Shown: in pieces, positions 1-7,831 of the stretch
How the letters are laid out: each line of letters opens with the position of its first letter
Position numbering within the stretch: position 1 is the first letter of the stretch
Assembly (NCBI GenBank): GCA_947473445.1
Contig: CANJEU010000020.1
Coordinates: 1 to 13,457 of the forward strand
Source of the DNA: Fidelibacterota bacterium
GTDB lineage: Bacteria > Pseudomonadota > Alphaproteobacteria > Rhodospirillales > Rhodospirillaceae
Direction of reading: 5' to 3'
DNA: 13,457 nt
Translations under genes and position numbers: made by a program
The notes under the pieces: model-generated
What the model was told of the DNA's origin: nothing
Databases searched by the model: none
The model's input: only the letters and a program-made list of their open reading frames with translations

Positions 1-453
1 CGTATCGATACGCCCGGCGCCTGGCAGATGCCCCAAGGCGGTATCGATAAGGATGAACTTCCGCGAGCCGCCGCGTTGCGCGAACTTCAGGAAGAAACCG
101 GCACCGACAAGGCGCGCATTCTGGCCGTCTCGCGGACATGGCTGCGCTACGATCTGCCTGCTGACCTTCAGAAAAAAGTCTGGAAGGGGAAGTATCGCGG
201 ACAGGAACAGAAGTGGTTCCTGATGCAGTTCACCGGGCGGGACGCGGACATCGACATCGCGACGGAGCACCGGGAATTCGCGGCCTGGAAATGGGCGCGC
301 TTCGAAGACTTGCCCAAGCTGATCGTTGGCTTTAAACGCGACATCTATGCCCAGGTGGTCGCCACCTTCAAAGAGAAGGTGAAGACATTGCGCGCCGCGC
401 CGCCAAAAAAAGCCGCGAAGCGCGCAACGAAATCCGCGCGAAAACGCGCTTAG
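1..453 (+). CDS. rppH: RNA pyrophosphohydrolase, Nudix family (RppH-like), 5' end missing
   Basis: The reading frame is open from the window edge, so the start lies outside; 150 C-terminal residues are visible. A complete Nudix box is seen at visible residues 13-35 (GG, then E19, R27-E28-L, E31-E32, G34), preceded by the W-Q-M-P-Q-G-G segment typical of RppH and plant Ap4A-hydrolase-like enzymes. Known family role: removal of pyrophosphate from 5'-triphosphate mRNA ends, which starts RNase E-dependent decay; some members also cleave dinucleoside polyphosphates. The Glu cluster of the box binds Mg2+. The last 20 or so residues are a Lys/Arg/Ala-rich basic tail, probably disordered and possibly RNA-binding (inference). 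The TAG stop directly abuts the stop of the convergent gene. Closest alternative: a diadenosine polyphosphate hydrolase of the same subfamily. Confidence 0.92.
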   Translation, partial: RIDTPGAWQMPQGGIDKDELPRAAALRELQEETGTDKARILAVSRTWLRYDLPADLQKKVWKGKYRGQEQKWFLMQFTGRDADIDIATEHREFAAWKWARFEDLPKLIVGFKRDIYAQVVATFKEKVKTLRAAPPKKAAKRATKSARKRA

Positions 454-459
454 TTATTT
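436..459 (+). terminator. possible weak intrinsic terminator at the end of rppH
   Basis: A perfect 5-bp G/C stem (436-440 with 445-449) closes an AAAA loop and is followed by TTAGTTATTT. The stem is short, the T tract is interrupted, and the structure overlaps the last rppH codons and stop. It may be only a by-product of the Arg/Lys-rich coding sequence. Confidence 0.25.
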
Positions 460-1422
460 CGGCTGGAAGATCTGGACACCCCGGCGGCGTGTGCCGGGAT
501 ACAGCGCGCCGTTCGGGCCCAGGGCTAATTGATGTGCCGGCATGTCGACCTTGCCGATGATCTTGCCGCTCTTGGGATCGAACTTGAACAGGAACGGATC
601 AGTCGCGAATTCCGCATCGCGTGGCTGCGTGCCCACGTAGACACCGCCATCGGGCGCCGCGACGACGGAGAACAACTGTCCGCCAAATTTCTTTTCGCCA
701 AGATATTTTCCCGTCTGATCGAACCATTGCACGCGGCCGTTCTCGCGGTCGGCGACATAGACCGTTCCATCTTCAGCGATCGAAATGGCGTGCACGTTCA
801 TGAATTGGCCGGGTCCGGTGCCCTTCTCGCCCCATTCCTTCAGCTTCTTACCATCGGGTGCATATTCGATCACGCGGCTGTTGCAGTAGCCGTCGGAGAT
901 GAACAAATGGCCGCTTTTTGCGAAGGCGATGTCAGTCGCCCCACAGAAGGCGCGTTTGAGATCGGGAATGCCGCCGATGTCGATCTCCATCAGCTTCTTA
1001 CCTTCGGGTGAGAACTTGAGGACCATCGAGGTCGAGGAGTCGATCGTCCAGACATTGCCGGTGGGGTCAACTTTGATGCCGTGGGGGATGGTGTACATGC
1101 CCTTGCCGAACGACCGCAGAATCTTGCCCTTGGGATCCATCACGACGATTGGGTCCCCATCTTGCGGGGGCTTCGCCTCGCTAGGGCGATGCAGCGCATA
1201 GATGGTGCCGTCCTTTCCGGCCGCGACGGCCGAAGGACCGATCAGCGCGGGGTTGACCGGCACATCGATGATCTGACCGGGAAGAATTGGCGTGTCCTTG
1301 GCGATCGCGCGTAAGGCCAGCGAGTCGGCTTTTCGTTCGGGCGAAAGCTCGCGTTGTTGCGCGAATGCGGCGCCTGACATGAGGGCGCCGATAACAATGC
1401 CGCTCAAGATGATTGTCCGCAT
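454..1422 (-). CDS. exported NHL beta-propeller protein, peptidyl-alpha-hydroxyglycine alpha-amidating lyase (PAL)-like
   Basis: 322 residues from the chosen ATG at 1422. That start has a strong AGGGGAG site 6 nt upstream and opens directly into a signal peptide (residues 1-21, hydrophobic core then A-F-A before QQ). The frame stays open to 1500, but this would bury the signal peptide. The mature part is NHL-repeat propeller. It carries the PAL hallmarks, compared with the rat PAL domain from memory: three zinc-ligand histidines (H114 in PHG, H211 in VHA, H297 in AHQ), catalytic Y179 in SDGYCNSR, R225 in ADRENGR, and the cysteine pair C160/C180. R79 may match the other catalytic Arg. PAL splits hydroxyglycine-ended peptides to amide plus glyoxylate; related activity on ureidoglycolate is reported. 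No PHM monooxygenase partner gene lies in the window, so the substrate is unknown. Probably periplasmic. The gene is transcribed alone. Confidence 0.85.
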   Translation of the reverse strand: MRTIILSGIVIGALMSGAAFAQQRELSPERKADSLALRAIAKDTPILPGQIIDVPVNPALIGPSAVAAGKDGTIYALHRPSEAKPPQDGDPIVVMDPKGKILRSFGKGMYTIPHGIKVDPTGNVWTIDSSTSMVLKFSPEGKKLMEIDIGGIPDLKRAFCGATDIAFAKSGHLFISDGYCNSRVIEYAPDGKKLKEWGEKGTGPGQFMNVHAISIAEDGTVYVADRENGRVQWFDQTGKYLGEKKFGGQLFSVVAAPDGGVYVGTQPRDAEFATDPFLFKFDPKSGKIIGKVDMPAHQLALGPNGALYPGTRRRGVQIFQPK

Positions 1423-1428
1423 GACCTT

Positions 1429-1435
1429 CTCCCCT
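1429..1435 (-). promoter_or_regulatory. ribosome binding site fixing the PAL-like start
   Basis: Read on the minus strand this is AGGGGAG, 6 nt before the ATG at 1422. It decides between this start and the upstream in-frame start at 1500, which would add 26 residues ahead of the signal peptide. Confidence 0.75.
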
Positions 1436-1540
1436 TTGAATGGACTTCGTCCCACTCTGCGACACTTTTTTGGCCGCGACAATGTGGGCCGTGGTATCAC
1501 GATAAGGTGAGGACGTCGGACATGGCCCGAGGGGGGAGCA

Positions 1541-1795
1541 ATGCGATCGACGGTCGTGAAGCTTGAACGGCGGGGCGCGGCGCTTGCGGTCCTCGCGGTG
1601 ATTTTGGTTTCGGCGTATCAGGCGCTGTTTTTCCTGGCGCCGGACGTGATGAGCGCCCCTTTATGGCCCGATAGCGCTCTCACTGTCGCCCTCCTGCTTG
1701 GAAACCTGTCACTTGTCATACCGGTGGTGTTCGCTTGGTGGATGATCGCCGCCGACAAGCCGGACGGCGAGACGTTCGACGCCTCGCACCGGTGA
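1541..1795 (+). CDS. small two-helix membrane protein, DUF485-type partner of the symporter
   Basis: 84 residues with two predicted membrane helices (about 12-33 and 46-70), a short basic N-terminus and an acidic, polar C-terminus. A very strong GGGGGGAG site ends 2 nt before the ATG. The gene ends 10 nt before the start of the ActP-like symporter, so the two are almost certainly co-transcribed. In other proteobacteria, small two-helix proteins (YjcH/DUF485, or DUF4212 for another symporter group) are encoded just upstream of sodium:solute symporters, which fits size, topology and position here. The assignment rests mainly on context and topology; sequence similarity to YjcH is weak by eye. 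The role is thought to be accessory to the transporter but is not established. Confidence 0.7.
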   Translation: MRSTVVKLERRGAALAVLAVILVSAYQALFFLAPDVMSAPLWPDSALTVALLLGNLSLVIPVVFAWWMIAADKPDGETFDASHR

Positions 1796-1805
1796 CGGCG
1801 GCGTC

Positions 1806-3326
1806 ATGAACTCCTCACCCAGCGCCGTCTCCATCTTGCTCTTTTTCACGGTCATCGCGATCACGCTGGCGATCACCTATTGGGCCAAGAAGCGCAGCCG
1901 CACCACGAGCGAACTTTACGCTGCGGGCGGACAGATCAAGGCCTGGCAGAACGGATGGGCGATTGCCGGCGACCTCTTGTCCGCGTCCACCTTCCTCGGC
2001 GGCATGGGGATGTTTTTTTTCGCCGGCTATGACGCCGTCATATACATGTTCGCCCCGCTCTTGGGGTTCATCGTGATGCTCGGGTTTGTGGCTGGGCCGA
2101 TGCGCCGTCTGGGCCGTTTTACTTTCGTCGACGCCGCCGCGACACGGCTTTCGCCAGTCCCCATCCGCATCATCGGCGCCCTAAGCGCGCTGGCGGTGAC
2201 CCTCATGTATCTCGTCGGTCAGATGCTGGGCGTCGGGGGGCTGATCGAAATCATGTTTGGCATTCCCTACGAAGCCGCCGTCGTTCTGGTCGGGATGCTG
2301 ATGGTGATCTATGTCGCCTTCGGGGGAATGCTGGCGACCACGTGGGTTCAATTGACCAAGGCCGTGCTCTTGGTTTTCGGAGTGACGGTGCTTGGGGTGC
2401 TCGCGCTTTCACACTTGAACTTCAGCATGGATGAGCTTTATCGGCGCGCGAGCGAGGTTCACAAGCTGGGCGCGGCCCTGCTGCAGCCAGGGGGCCTTGG
2501 GCTATCGGGCCTCGAAAGCGCATCTTTGAGCATCGCGCTCATCCTCGGGATGCCGGGCATGCCCCATATCCTGATGCGCTTCTTCACCGTACCCGACGCG
2601 ATCACCGCCCGCCGGTCGCTGGCCATCAGCATCACGATTGTCGGCTTCGTCTATTACGTTGTGGTGTTCATCCTTGGGCCGGCGGGCGTTGCGCTTCTGG
2701 CCGCCAACCCCGCCTATACGAATGCGTCCGGAATGGTACCCGGCGGTTCGAACATGGTGGCGCTGCACCTTGCGCATTTCCTGGGTGGAGAGGTTTTGTT
2801 CGGGTTGATCGCCGCCGTCGCTTTCGCGACCATTCTTGCGGTGGTGGCCGGCCTTACGGTCGCGGCGGCCTCGTCCATCTCGCACGATCTCTATGCGAAG
2901 GTGTTCGCGCGCGGCGCGGTTTCGGAGACAAAGGAGAAATTAGTCTTTCGCGTCTCGACCGTTTTGATCGGCCTCCTCGGCGTGGGTCTTGGCATCGCGT
3001 TCAAGGGACAAAACATCCTGTTCCTCACAGGCCTCGTGTTTTCCATCGGCGCAAGCGCGTGTTTTCCCATTCTCATCATGGCGATGTATTGGTCGCGCCT
3101 GACCACGCCAGGGGCTGTCGCGGGCGGGGCAACAGGCCTTGCGCTTTCCGTCGGCCTGATCGTGCTTGGGCCCAGCGTTTGGGTGCAGGTGCTGGGCAAC
3201 GCGTCGCCGATCATTCCGCTCAGCCAGCCGGCGATCATTTCCGCGCCGGCCGCCTTCCTGGTGATGATCGTGGTTTCGTTGCTGACGCGTGAGCCAGATC
3301 GATTGCGCGTAGCGCAGCCGGCCTAA
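1806..3326 (+). CDS. actP: sodium:solute symporter, ActP-like (acetate/monocarboxylate uptake)
   Basis: 506 residues, almost wholly hydrophobic with 12-13 likely membrane helices; inner-membrane sodium:solute symporter family. Stretches match E. coli ActP closely as recalled: ITYWAKKRSR near residue 23, AAGG then QNGWAIAGD (39-56), GGMLATTWVQ-KAVLL (173-189), GMPHILMRFFTVPDA (251-265), FATILAVVAGLT (340-351) with SISHDLYAKVF (357-367), and a late LGPSVWVQVLG (454-464). The likely substrate is acetate or another short-chain monocarboxylate with Na+ or H+; this is inferred from similarity, and pyruvate or propionate remain possible. It is shorter than E. coli ActP (549), mainly because the N-terminal extension is absent. 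Translation probably depends partly on coupling to the gene 10 nt upstream, since its own Shine-Dalgarno is weak. Its TAA overlaps the stop of the convergent asparaginase gene by 4 bp. Confidence 0.88.
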   Translation: MNSSPSAVSILLFFTVIAITLAITYWAKKRSRTTSELYAAGGQIKAWQNGWAIAGDLLSASTFLGGMGMFFFAGYDAVIYMFAPLLGFIVMLGFVAGPMRRLGRFTFVDAAATRLSPVPIRIIGALSALAVTLMYLVGQMLGVGGLIEIMFGIPYEAAVVLVGMLMVIYVAFGGMLATTWVQLTKAVLLVFGVTVLGVLALSHLNFSMDELYRRASEVHKLGAALLQPGGLGLSGLESASLSIALILGMPGMPHILMRFFTVPDAITARRSLAISITIVGFVYYVVVFILGPAGVALLAANPAYTNASGMVPGGSNMVALHLAHFLGGEVLFGLIAAVAFATILAVVAGLTVAAASSISHDLYAKVFARGAVSETKEKLVFRVSTVLIGLLGVGLGIAFKGQNILFLTGLVFSIGASACFPILIMAMYWSRLTTPGAVAGGATGLALSVGLIVLGPSVWVQVLGNASPIIPLSQPAIISAPAAFLVMIVVSLLTREPDRLRVAQPA

Positions 3327-4393
3327 TACTCCGAGAAAATCCGCTGCAGTTCTTTCGGATCGCGTGTTTTGGTCAGCGCGAGCATCAGGAGAATGCGCGC
3401 CTTCTGGGGATTGAGGGTATCGGCGGCAATCATGCCGAAGGGTTCGTAGTCCTTGGTCGCCGTCACGCGTCCGTTTCCAACCCGGCTGGAGCGCACGAAG
3501 ATGGGGCGAACCTCGGGCTTCATCTTCATCGTCGGCGCCAGAGCGTTCCGTTCAGCGGTGGAAATGTCGCCCGCGCCCGTTCCGGCAAAAACGATTCCTT
3601 GCGAGTCGGCTTTCACCAGGGCATCGACCAACCCGAGCGTGGGCTGGATGTAGGCGTAAAGGATGTCGACGGCCGGTAACGTATCGAGCTTCGAGACATC
3701 GAATTCGGATTTGGCCGTATGGCGATGAACCGGCGCCCGATAGAAGGCGACCTTGTCCTCGTCGATATATCCGAGATAGCCGAAGTCCGTGGGACGGAAA
3801 GCTTCAACGCGCGAGGTATGTTCCTTCGTGACGTCGCGCGCCGAACTGATTTCGTCGTTAAGTACGACCATCGCGCCTTTCCCGCGCGCGTCAGGCGCAA
3901 TGGCGACACGCACGGCATTGATGAGATTGAGCGGACCGTCGGCGCTGATCGCTGTCGCCGGCCGCATGGCGCCGACGAGCACCACGGGCTTGTCGGACTT
4001 TACGGTGAGATTGAGAAAGTAGGCGGTCTCTTCGATCGTATTGGTGCCGTGCGTCACGACGACACCCGAAATCCCTGGCTTAGCCAGCGCTTCATTGATT
4101 TTGCGCGCGAGGCTGATCCAGTTGGCAATCGTGAGATCGTAGCTGCCCGCATTGGCGATCTGCTCTACCTCGGTCTTGGCGAAGCGCGCAAGCTCGGGCA
4201 CGCTCTTTACGAGGTCGTTACCTGAAATGCCGCCCGCCTTGTAATTGGTGAGGTCGGTGGATGAGGATCCAGAGCCGGCGATGGTGCCGCCGGTGGTGAA
4301 GATTTTTACCGTCGGCAGCGTGGGTTCGGCGGCGATCGCCGCGCCGGAAAGGAAGCAAGCAACGAAGGTCACGGTCTGCATCAGGCTTGTCAT
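3323..4393 (-). CDS. ansB: type II L-asparaginase, exported
   Basis: 356 residues from the ATG at 4393, chosen because it is preceded by a G-rich site (GGGGGTGG) and opens into a signal peptide (about residues 1-22, ending AIAA). The frame continues to 4513, but that stretch runs into the upstream grpB-like gene. Hydrolyses L-asparagine to aspartate and ammonia in the periplasm; some members also act on glutamine. Compared with E. coli AnsB from memory: nucleophile T37 in TGGTIAG, Y51 in the lid, S84, T117 in THGTN, K190 in RDVTK, and a C-terminal TLNPQKARILL segment (326-336). Two pocket residues differ: Asn118 where Asp90 is usual, and Tyr85 where Gln59 is usual. It lies 50 nt after the grpB-like gene and may be co-transcribed. 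Its TAG overlaps the actP stop. Confidence 0.9.
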   Translation of the reverse strand: MTSLMQTVTFVACFLSGAAIAAEPTLPTVKIFTTGGTIAGSGSSSTDLTNYKAGGISGNDLVKSVPELARFAKTEVEQIANAGSYDLTIANWISLARKINEALAKPGISGVVVTHGTNTIEETAYFLNLTVKSDKPVVLVGAMRPATAISADGPLNLINAVRVAIAPDARGKGAMVVLNDEISSARDVTKEHTSRVEAFRPTDFGYLGYIDEDKVAFYRAPVHRHTAKSEFDVSKLDTLPAVDILYAYIQPTLGLVDALVKADSQGIVFAGTGAGDISTAERNALAPTMKMKPEVRPIFVRSSRVGNGRVTATKDYEPFGMIAADTLNPQKARILLMLALTKTRDPKELQRIFSEY

Positions 4394-4416
4394 AGGCCAC
4401 CCCCAAAGTTGAGCAT

Positions 4417-4452
4417 CGAGCCTACCATGCCGCAGATTGGGGTCTAGGCTCG
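4417..4452 (-). repeat. inverted repeat spanning the grpB-like stop codon
   Basis: A perfect 8-bp inverted repeat (4417-4424 and 4445-4452) with a 20-nt loop lies at the end of the grpB-like gene, 24 nt before the asparaginase start. No T tract follows in the direction of transcription, so it is not a standard terminator. It may be an mRNA hairpin separating the two genes, or chance. Confidence 0.4.
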
Positions 4453-4986
4453 GACGGCGGTGCGCTTCTGCGCAGCCCATACAAGCGCCCGCCCCTCGCA
4501 GGCCGTGATCCATGTAGATTTGGCATAGGTATATCGGGACACGTCATCGTTATGGAGCGCGGCGGCGCGCAGCTTCTCGGCTTCGTACGCCTGTGCTTCA
4601 TCCGCATGCGCCCGCAGGTAGTCGCGAAATGCGATATGGCGGGCAAGCGCGGGATGCCCAGCCGCCCAGCAATGAACATTGAAGAGCCGCCGGCCGTCAG
4701 GAGCATCGCGGGTACAGTAGCGCCGGCCTTCGAGCCCGAATTCGCCGTGCCAGTCATAGCCGAGCGCGACCATAGCGCCGCCGCGCGCATCAAGGGCTTC
4801 GAGGTTCGTCACGATGGGGAGGAGATCGATGGTGGGTTTGGCGAGCATGCCGGGAATGGATGTCGATCCGACATGTTCGACGCGCACCACAGCCGGGCCA
4901 AGCCCGAAGGTGATGAGCGCGATTTCCTCGGCCGCGAGAAGTCCCCACGCCGGATCGTGTGGCACGAGCTCGACGCGGCGCGGCAT
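4444..4986 (-). CDS. GrpB/UPF0157 family protein (nucleotidyltransferase-like fold)
   Basis: 180 residues, the usual length for the family. Landmarks: HDPAW near the N-terminus (10-14), HVGSTSIPG (38-46) followed by KPTIDLL (50-56), a central LFNVH (101-105), the helix FRDYLRAH (120-127), and a late Y-x-x-x-K (152-156). The GSTS plus acidic D54 arrangement resembles the active site of nucleotidyltransferases, the fold assigned to this family, but no physiological reaction is established. GrpB domains also occur fused to dephospho-CoA kinase in some bacteria; here it stands alone. Its ATG is 1 nt after the TAA of the ferritin-like gene (TAAGATG) with no clear Shine-Dalgarno, so it is probably translated by coupling to that gene. 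Confidence 0.85.
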   Translation of the reverse strand: MPRRVELVPHDPAWGLLAAEEIALITFGLGPAVVRVEHVGSTSIPGMLAKPTIDLLPIVTNLEALDARGGAMVALGYDWHGEFGLEGRRYCTRDAPDGRRLFNVHCWAAGHPALARHIAFRDYLRAHADEAQAYEAEKLRAAALHNDDVSRYTYAKSTWITACEGRALVWAAQKRTAVRA

Positions 4987-4987
4987 C

Positions 4988-5818
4988 TTAAGAGCCGGCG
5001 AGGATGGGCCGGAACTTGCGGCCGCGGAACCAGATCACGAGCCACAGTACGCTCGCGAGCGCTTTGGCCCCCCAGCCATCCGGCTTGAACCCGGCGGCCT
5101 GGGCAAACATATGGCCCGCGCGGCGCACATGGCGTTTTTGATAAAAACCGAACGCCCGCGCAGCGTAGGCGTCGTTGGACGCGGCCCGGTCATAAACGCC
5201 AGGCACCGCATTGCCGGCGAAGTAGGCCGAGGCAATTTCATCGTCGTCGGCTTCGCGGAAGCGCGTGAAGGCGACTTTGAAGCGCTCCCACGTCGAAGCG
5301 CTTTTATCCGCCGCGAGATAGCGCTCCATATGGCGGTAGAAGAGCTGGTAGTGGCGGAACTCGTCGGCGGCGATGTTCTTGCAGATCTGTTTCAGCACCG
5401 GTTCATCCACCGCGTCGCGGATGGCCGAATAGAAGGAACTGGTGCCGGTCTCGACCACACAGCGCGCGCATAGCTCGCCGGTGAGAGAGCCGCGGACCGA
5501 GGCCTGCGCATCGACGGGAATTTTATACATGTCGGTGAAACGGGTGAAGCTCGCGTCCATGTTGAAGGCAGGATCGGCCAGCGCCGCCCAGCGGCCCAGG
5601 GCGAGCCCATGCTGTTCTTCTTCCTTCGCCCATTCGGCGGCGGCGGCCCGGAAGGCCGGATCATCACGGAAGACGCCATCAAGATAGCGGCCGTAGTCGG
5701 CGCCGTTGCGCTCGACCATGGCGGCGGTTTTGATGACGGCGATGAGATCGGGCGACACCTTGGACGCATCGAAGCGCGACCACTCGATATCGTCCAAGCT
5801 CCGATGCTTTACGGCCAT
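4988..5818 (-). CDS. ferritin-like diiron protein
   Basis: 276 residues from the ATG at 5818; a TTG at 5827 would add three residues but has no ribosome site. The protein is mostly helical and carries a full set of carboxylate-bridged diiron ligands in ferritin-like order: E36 (VERNGADY), E67-x-x-H70 (EEEQHG), E123 (VVETGTS) and E153-x-x-H156 (ADEFRHYQ). This arrangement is found in ferritin-like oxidases, acyl-ACP desaturases and related O2-activating enzymes. The sequence does not tell me the substrate; an oxygenase, desaturase or iron-dependent redox role are all open. After the four-helix core comes about 110 residues of extra helix, with a hydrophobic stretch (253-264) followed by basic residues that could touch the membrane. 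It is the first gene of a leftward group with the grpB-like gene (1-nt gap) and possibly asparaginase. Confidence 0.8.
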   Translation of the reverse strand: MAVKHRSLDDIEWSRFDASKVSPDLIAVIKTAAMVERNGADYGRYLDGVFRDDPAFRAAAAEWAKEEEQHGLALGRWAALADPAFNMDASFTRFTDMYKIPVDAQASVRGSLTGELCARCVVETGTSSFYSAIRDAVDEPVLKQICKNIAADEFRHYQLFYRHMERYLAADKSASTWERFKVAFTRFREADDDEIASAYFAGNAVPGVYDRAASNDAYAARAFGFYQKRHVRRAGHMFAQAAGFKPDGWGAKALASVLWLVIWFRGRKFRPILAGS

Positions 5819-5850
5819 GTTACTCAAGCGCGCGTGAACGGGACGCGCAC

Positions 5851-5880
5851 TCTATAGCACGCCCGCCACACAATCGTCAT
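5851..5880 (-). promoter_or_regulatory. candidate sigma-70-type promoter for the ferritin-like gene
   Basis: On the minus strand ATGACG (5880-5875) and TATAGA (5856-5851) are separated by 18 nt, each matching the sigma-70 consensus at four of six positions. Transcription would start about 25 nt before the ATG at 5818. It sits in the 80-nt gap after atpC, where no intrinsic terminator is visible, so read-through from the atp operon is also possible. Confidence 0.35.
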
Positions 5881-5898
5881 ATCTCGCGGGAGTTGAAG

Positions 5899-6300
5899 TT
5901 AGGCCGCGGCCTGAACCATCGCCTCGGCATTGACGAGCGCGGCCTGCGCAAGGCGGCGATCATCGTCATTGGCGGCCTGATCGAGGCGCGTCTTTGCCGC
6001 AGCGACACGTTGCGCCGCGTAGTCGCGGGTCAATGTGCCTTGGGGAATAGCTTCGTCCACCAGGATGGTAACAGTCGTTGCCGTGACTTCGGCAAAGCCG
6101 CCGGTGACGAAGAAGCTATCGGCCACGACGCCGCCCTTATAGACCTGCACGAAGCCGGGCTTCAGGGTGGAGATTGTCGGAGCGTGCAGCGGCAACACGC
6201 CGAACACGCCTTCGGCGCCGGGCACCATAACCATCTCGACCTGCTCAGAGAGCAGCAGACGTTCGGGCGAAACCAGTTCCAGCTTGATCGTATCGGCCAT
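5899..6300 (-). CDS. atpC: F1F0 ATP synthase subunit epsilon
   Basis: 133 residues. The N-terminal beta-sandwich shows the family signature around residues 28-41 (GAEGVFGVLPLHAP) after ELVSPERLLLS. A shorter, Ala-rich helical hairpin follows (about 90-133) and ends QAAA. Epsilon sits on the gamma shaft, links it to the c-ring and can inhibit ATP hydrolysis through its C-terminal helices. The ATG at 6300 has an AGGA site about 9 nt upstream. It is the last gene of the cluster, 76 nt after atpD, by far the widest gap between atp genes here. That gap carries a strong hairpin which may lower or tune its expression (inference); one epsilon is needed per three alpha and three beta. Confidence 0.96.
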   Translation of the reverse strand: MADTIKLELVSPERLLLSEQVEMVMVPGAEGVFGVLPLHAPTISTLKPGFVQVYKGGVVADSFFVTGGFAEVTATTVTILVDEAIPQGTLTRDYAAQRVAAAKTRLDQAANDDDRRLAQAALVNAEAMVQAAA

Positions 6301-6334
6301 AATCAGTCCTAGCTTGGCGCTTTTTATTATGTTT

Positions 6335-6376
6335 GCGGCTTAGCCTTATCGCAAAACCGCTTCACACTTTTGCGGG

Positions 6377-6385
<9 letters not shown>
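6335..6385 (-). promoter_or_regulatory. long nested hairpin at the atpD stop / atpD-atpC junction
   Basis: Two nested perfect inverted repeats form one stem: an outer 11-bp arm pair (6335-6345 with 6375-6385) and an inner 7-bp pair (6350-6356 with 6368-6374). They are separated by a 4-nt bulge on one side only and capped by an 11-nt loop. The atpD stop codon (6379-6377) lies within the outer stem. On the transcribed strand the hairpin is followed by AAACATAATAAAAAG, with no U tract, so a rho-independent terminator is unlikely. It could protect the upstream mRNA from 3' exonucleases, mark a processing site, or tune atpC. The pairing is seen directly; the role is inference. Confidence 0.7.
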
Positions 6386-7795
<1,410 letters not shown>

Positions 7796-7831
7796 TGTCT
7801 TCTCCTATGACTTCTTAGTTCCCGCGCCCGC

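Noticed and set aside
1423..1500. 26-residue upstream extension of the PAL-like protein
   Set aside because: It places a basic stretch before an obvious signal peptide and ignores the strong ribosome site serving the ATG at 1422.
1423..1540. possible sigma-70 boxes in the divergent region between the PAL-like and DUF485-type genes
   Set aside because: Candidate boxes such as TTGGCC with TATCAC are 19 nt apart, or match poorly; not strong enough to annotate. Divergent promoters are nevertheless expected in these 118 nt.
4394..4513. 40-residue upstream extension of asparaginase
   Set aside because: It overlaps the end of the grpB-like gene and would bury the signal peptide that starts at the ATG at 4393.
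5901..5912. 12-bp perfect palindrome at the end of atpC
   Set aside because: AGGCCGCGGCCT has no loop and arises from the terminal Ala codons. It is a plausible chance palindrome in GC-rich DNA and no T tract follows.
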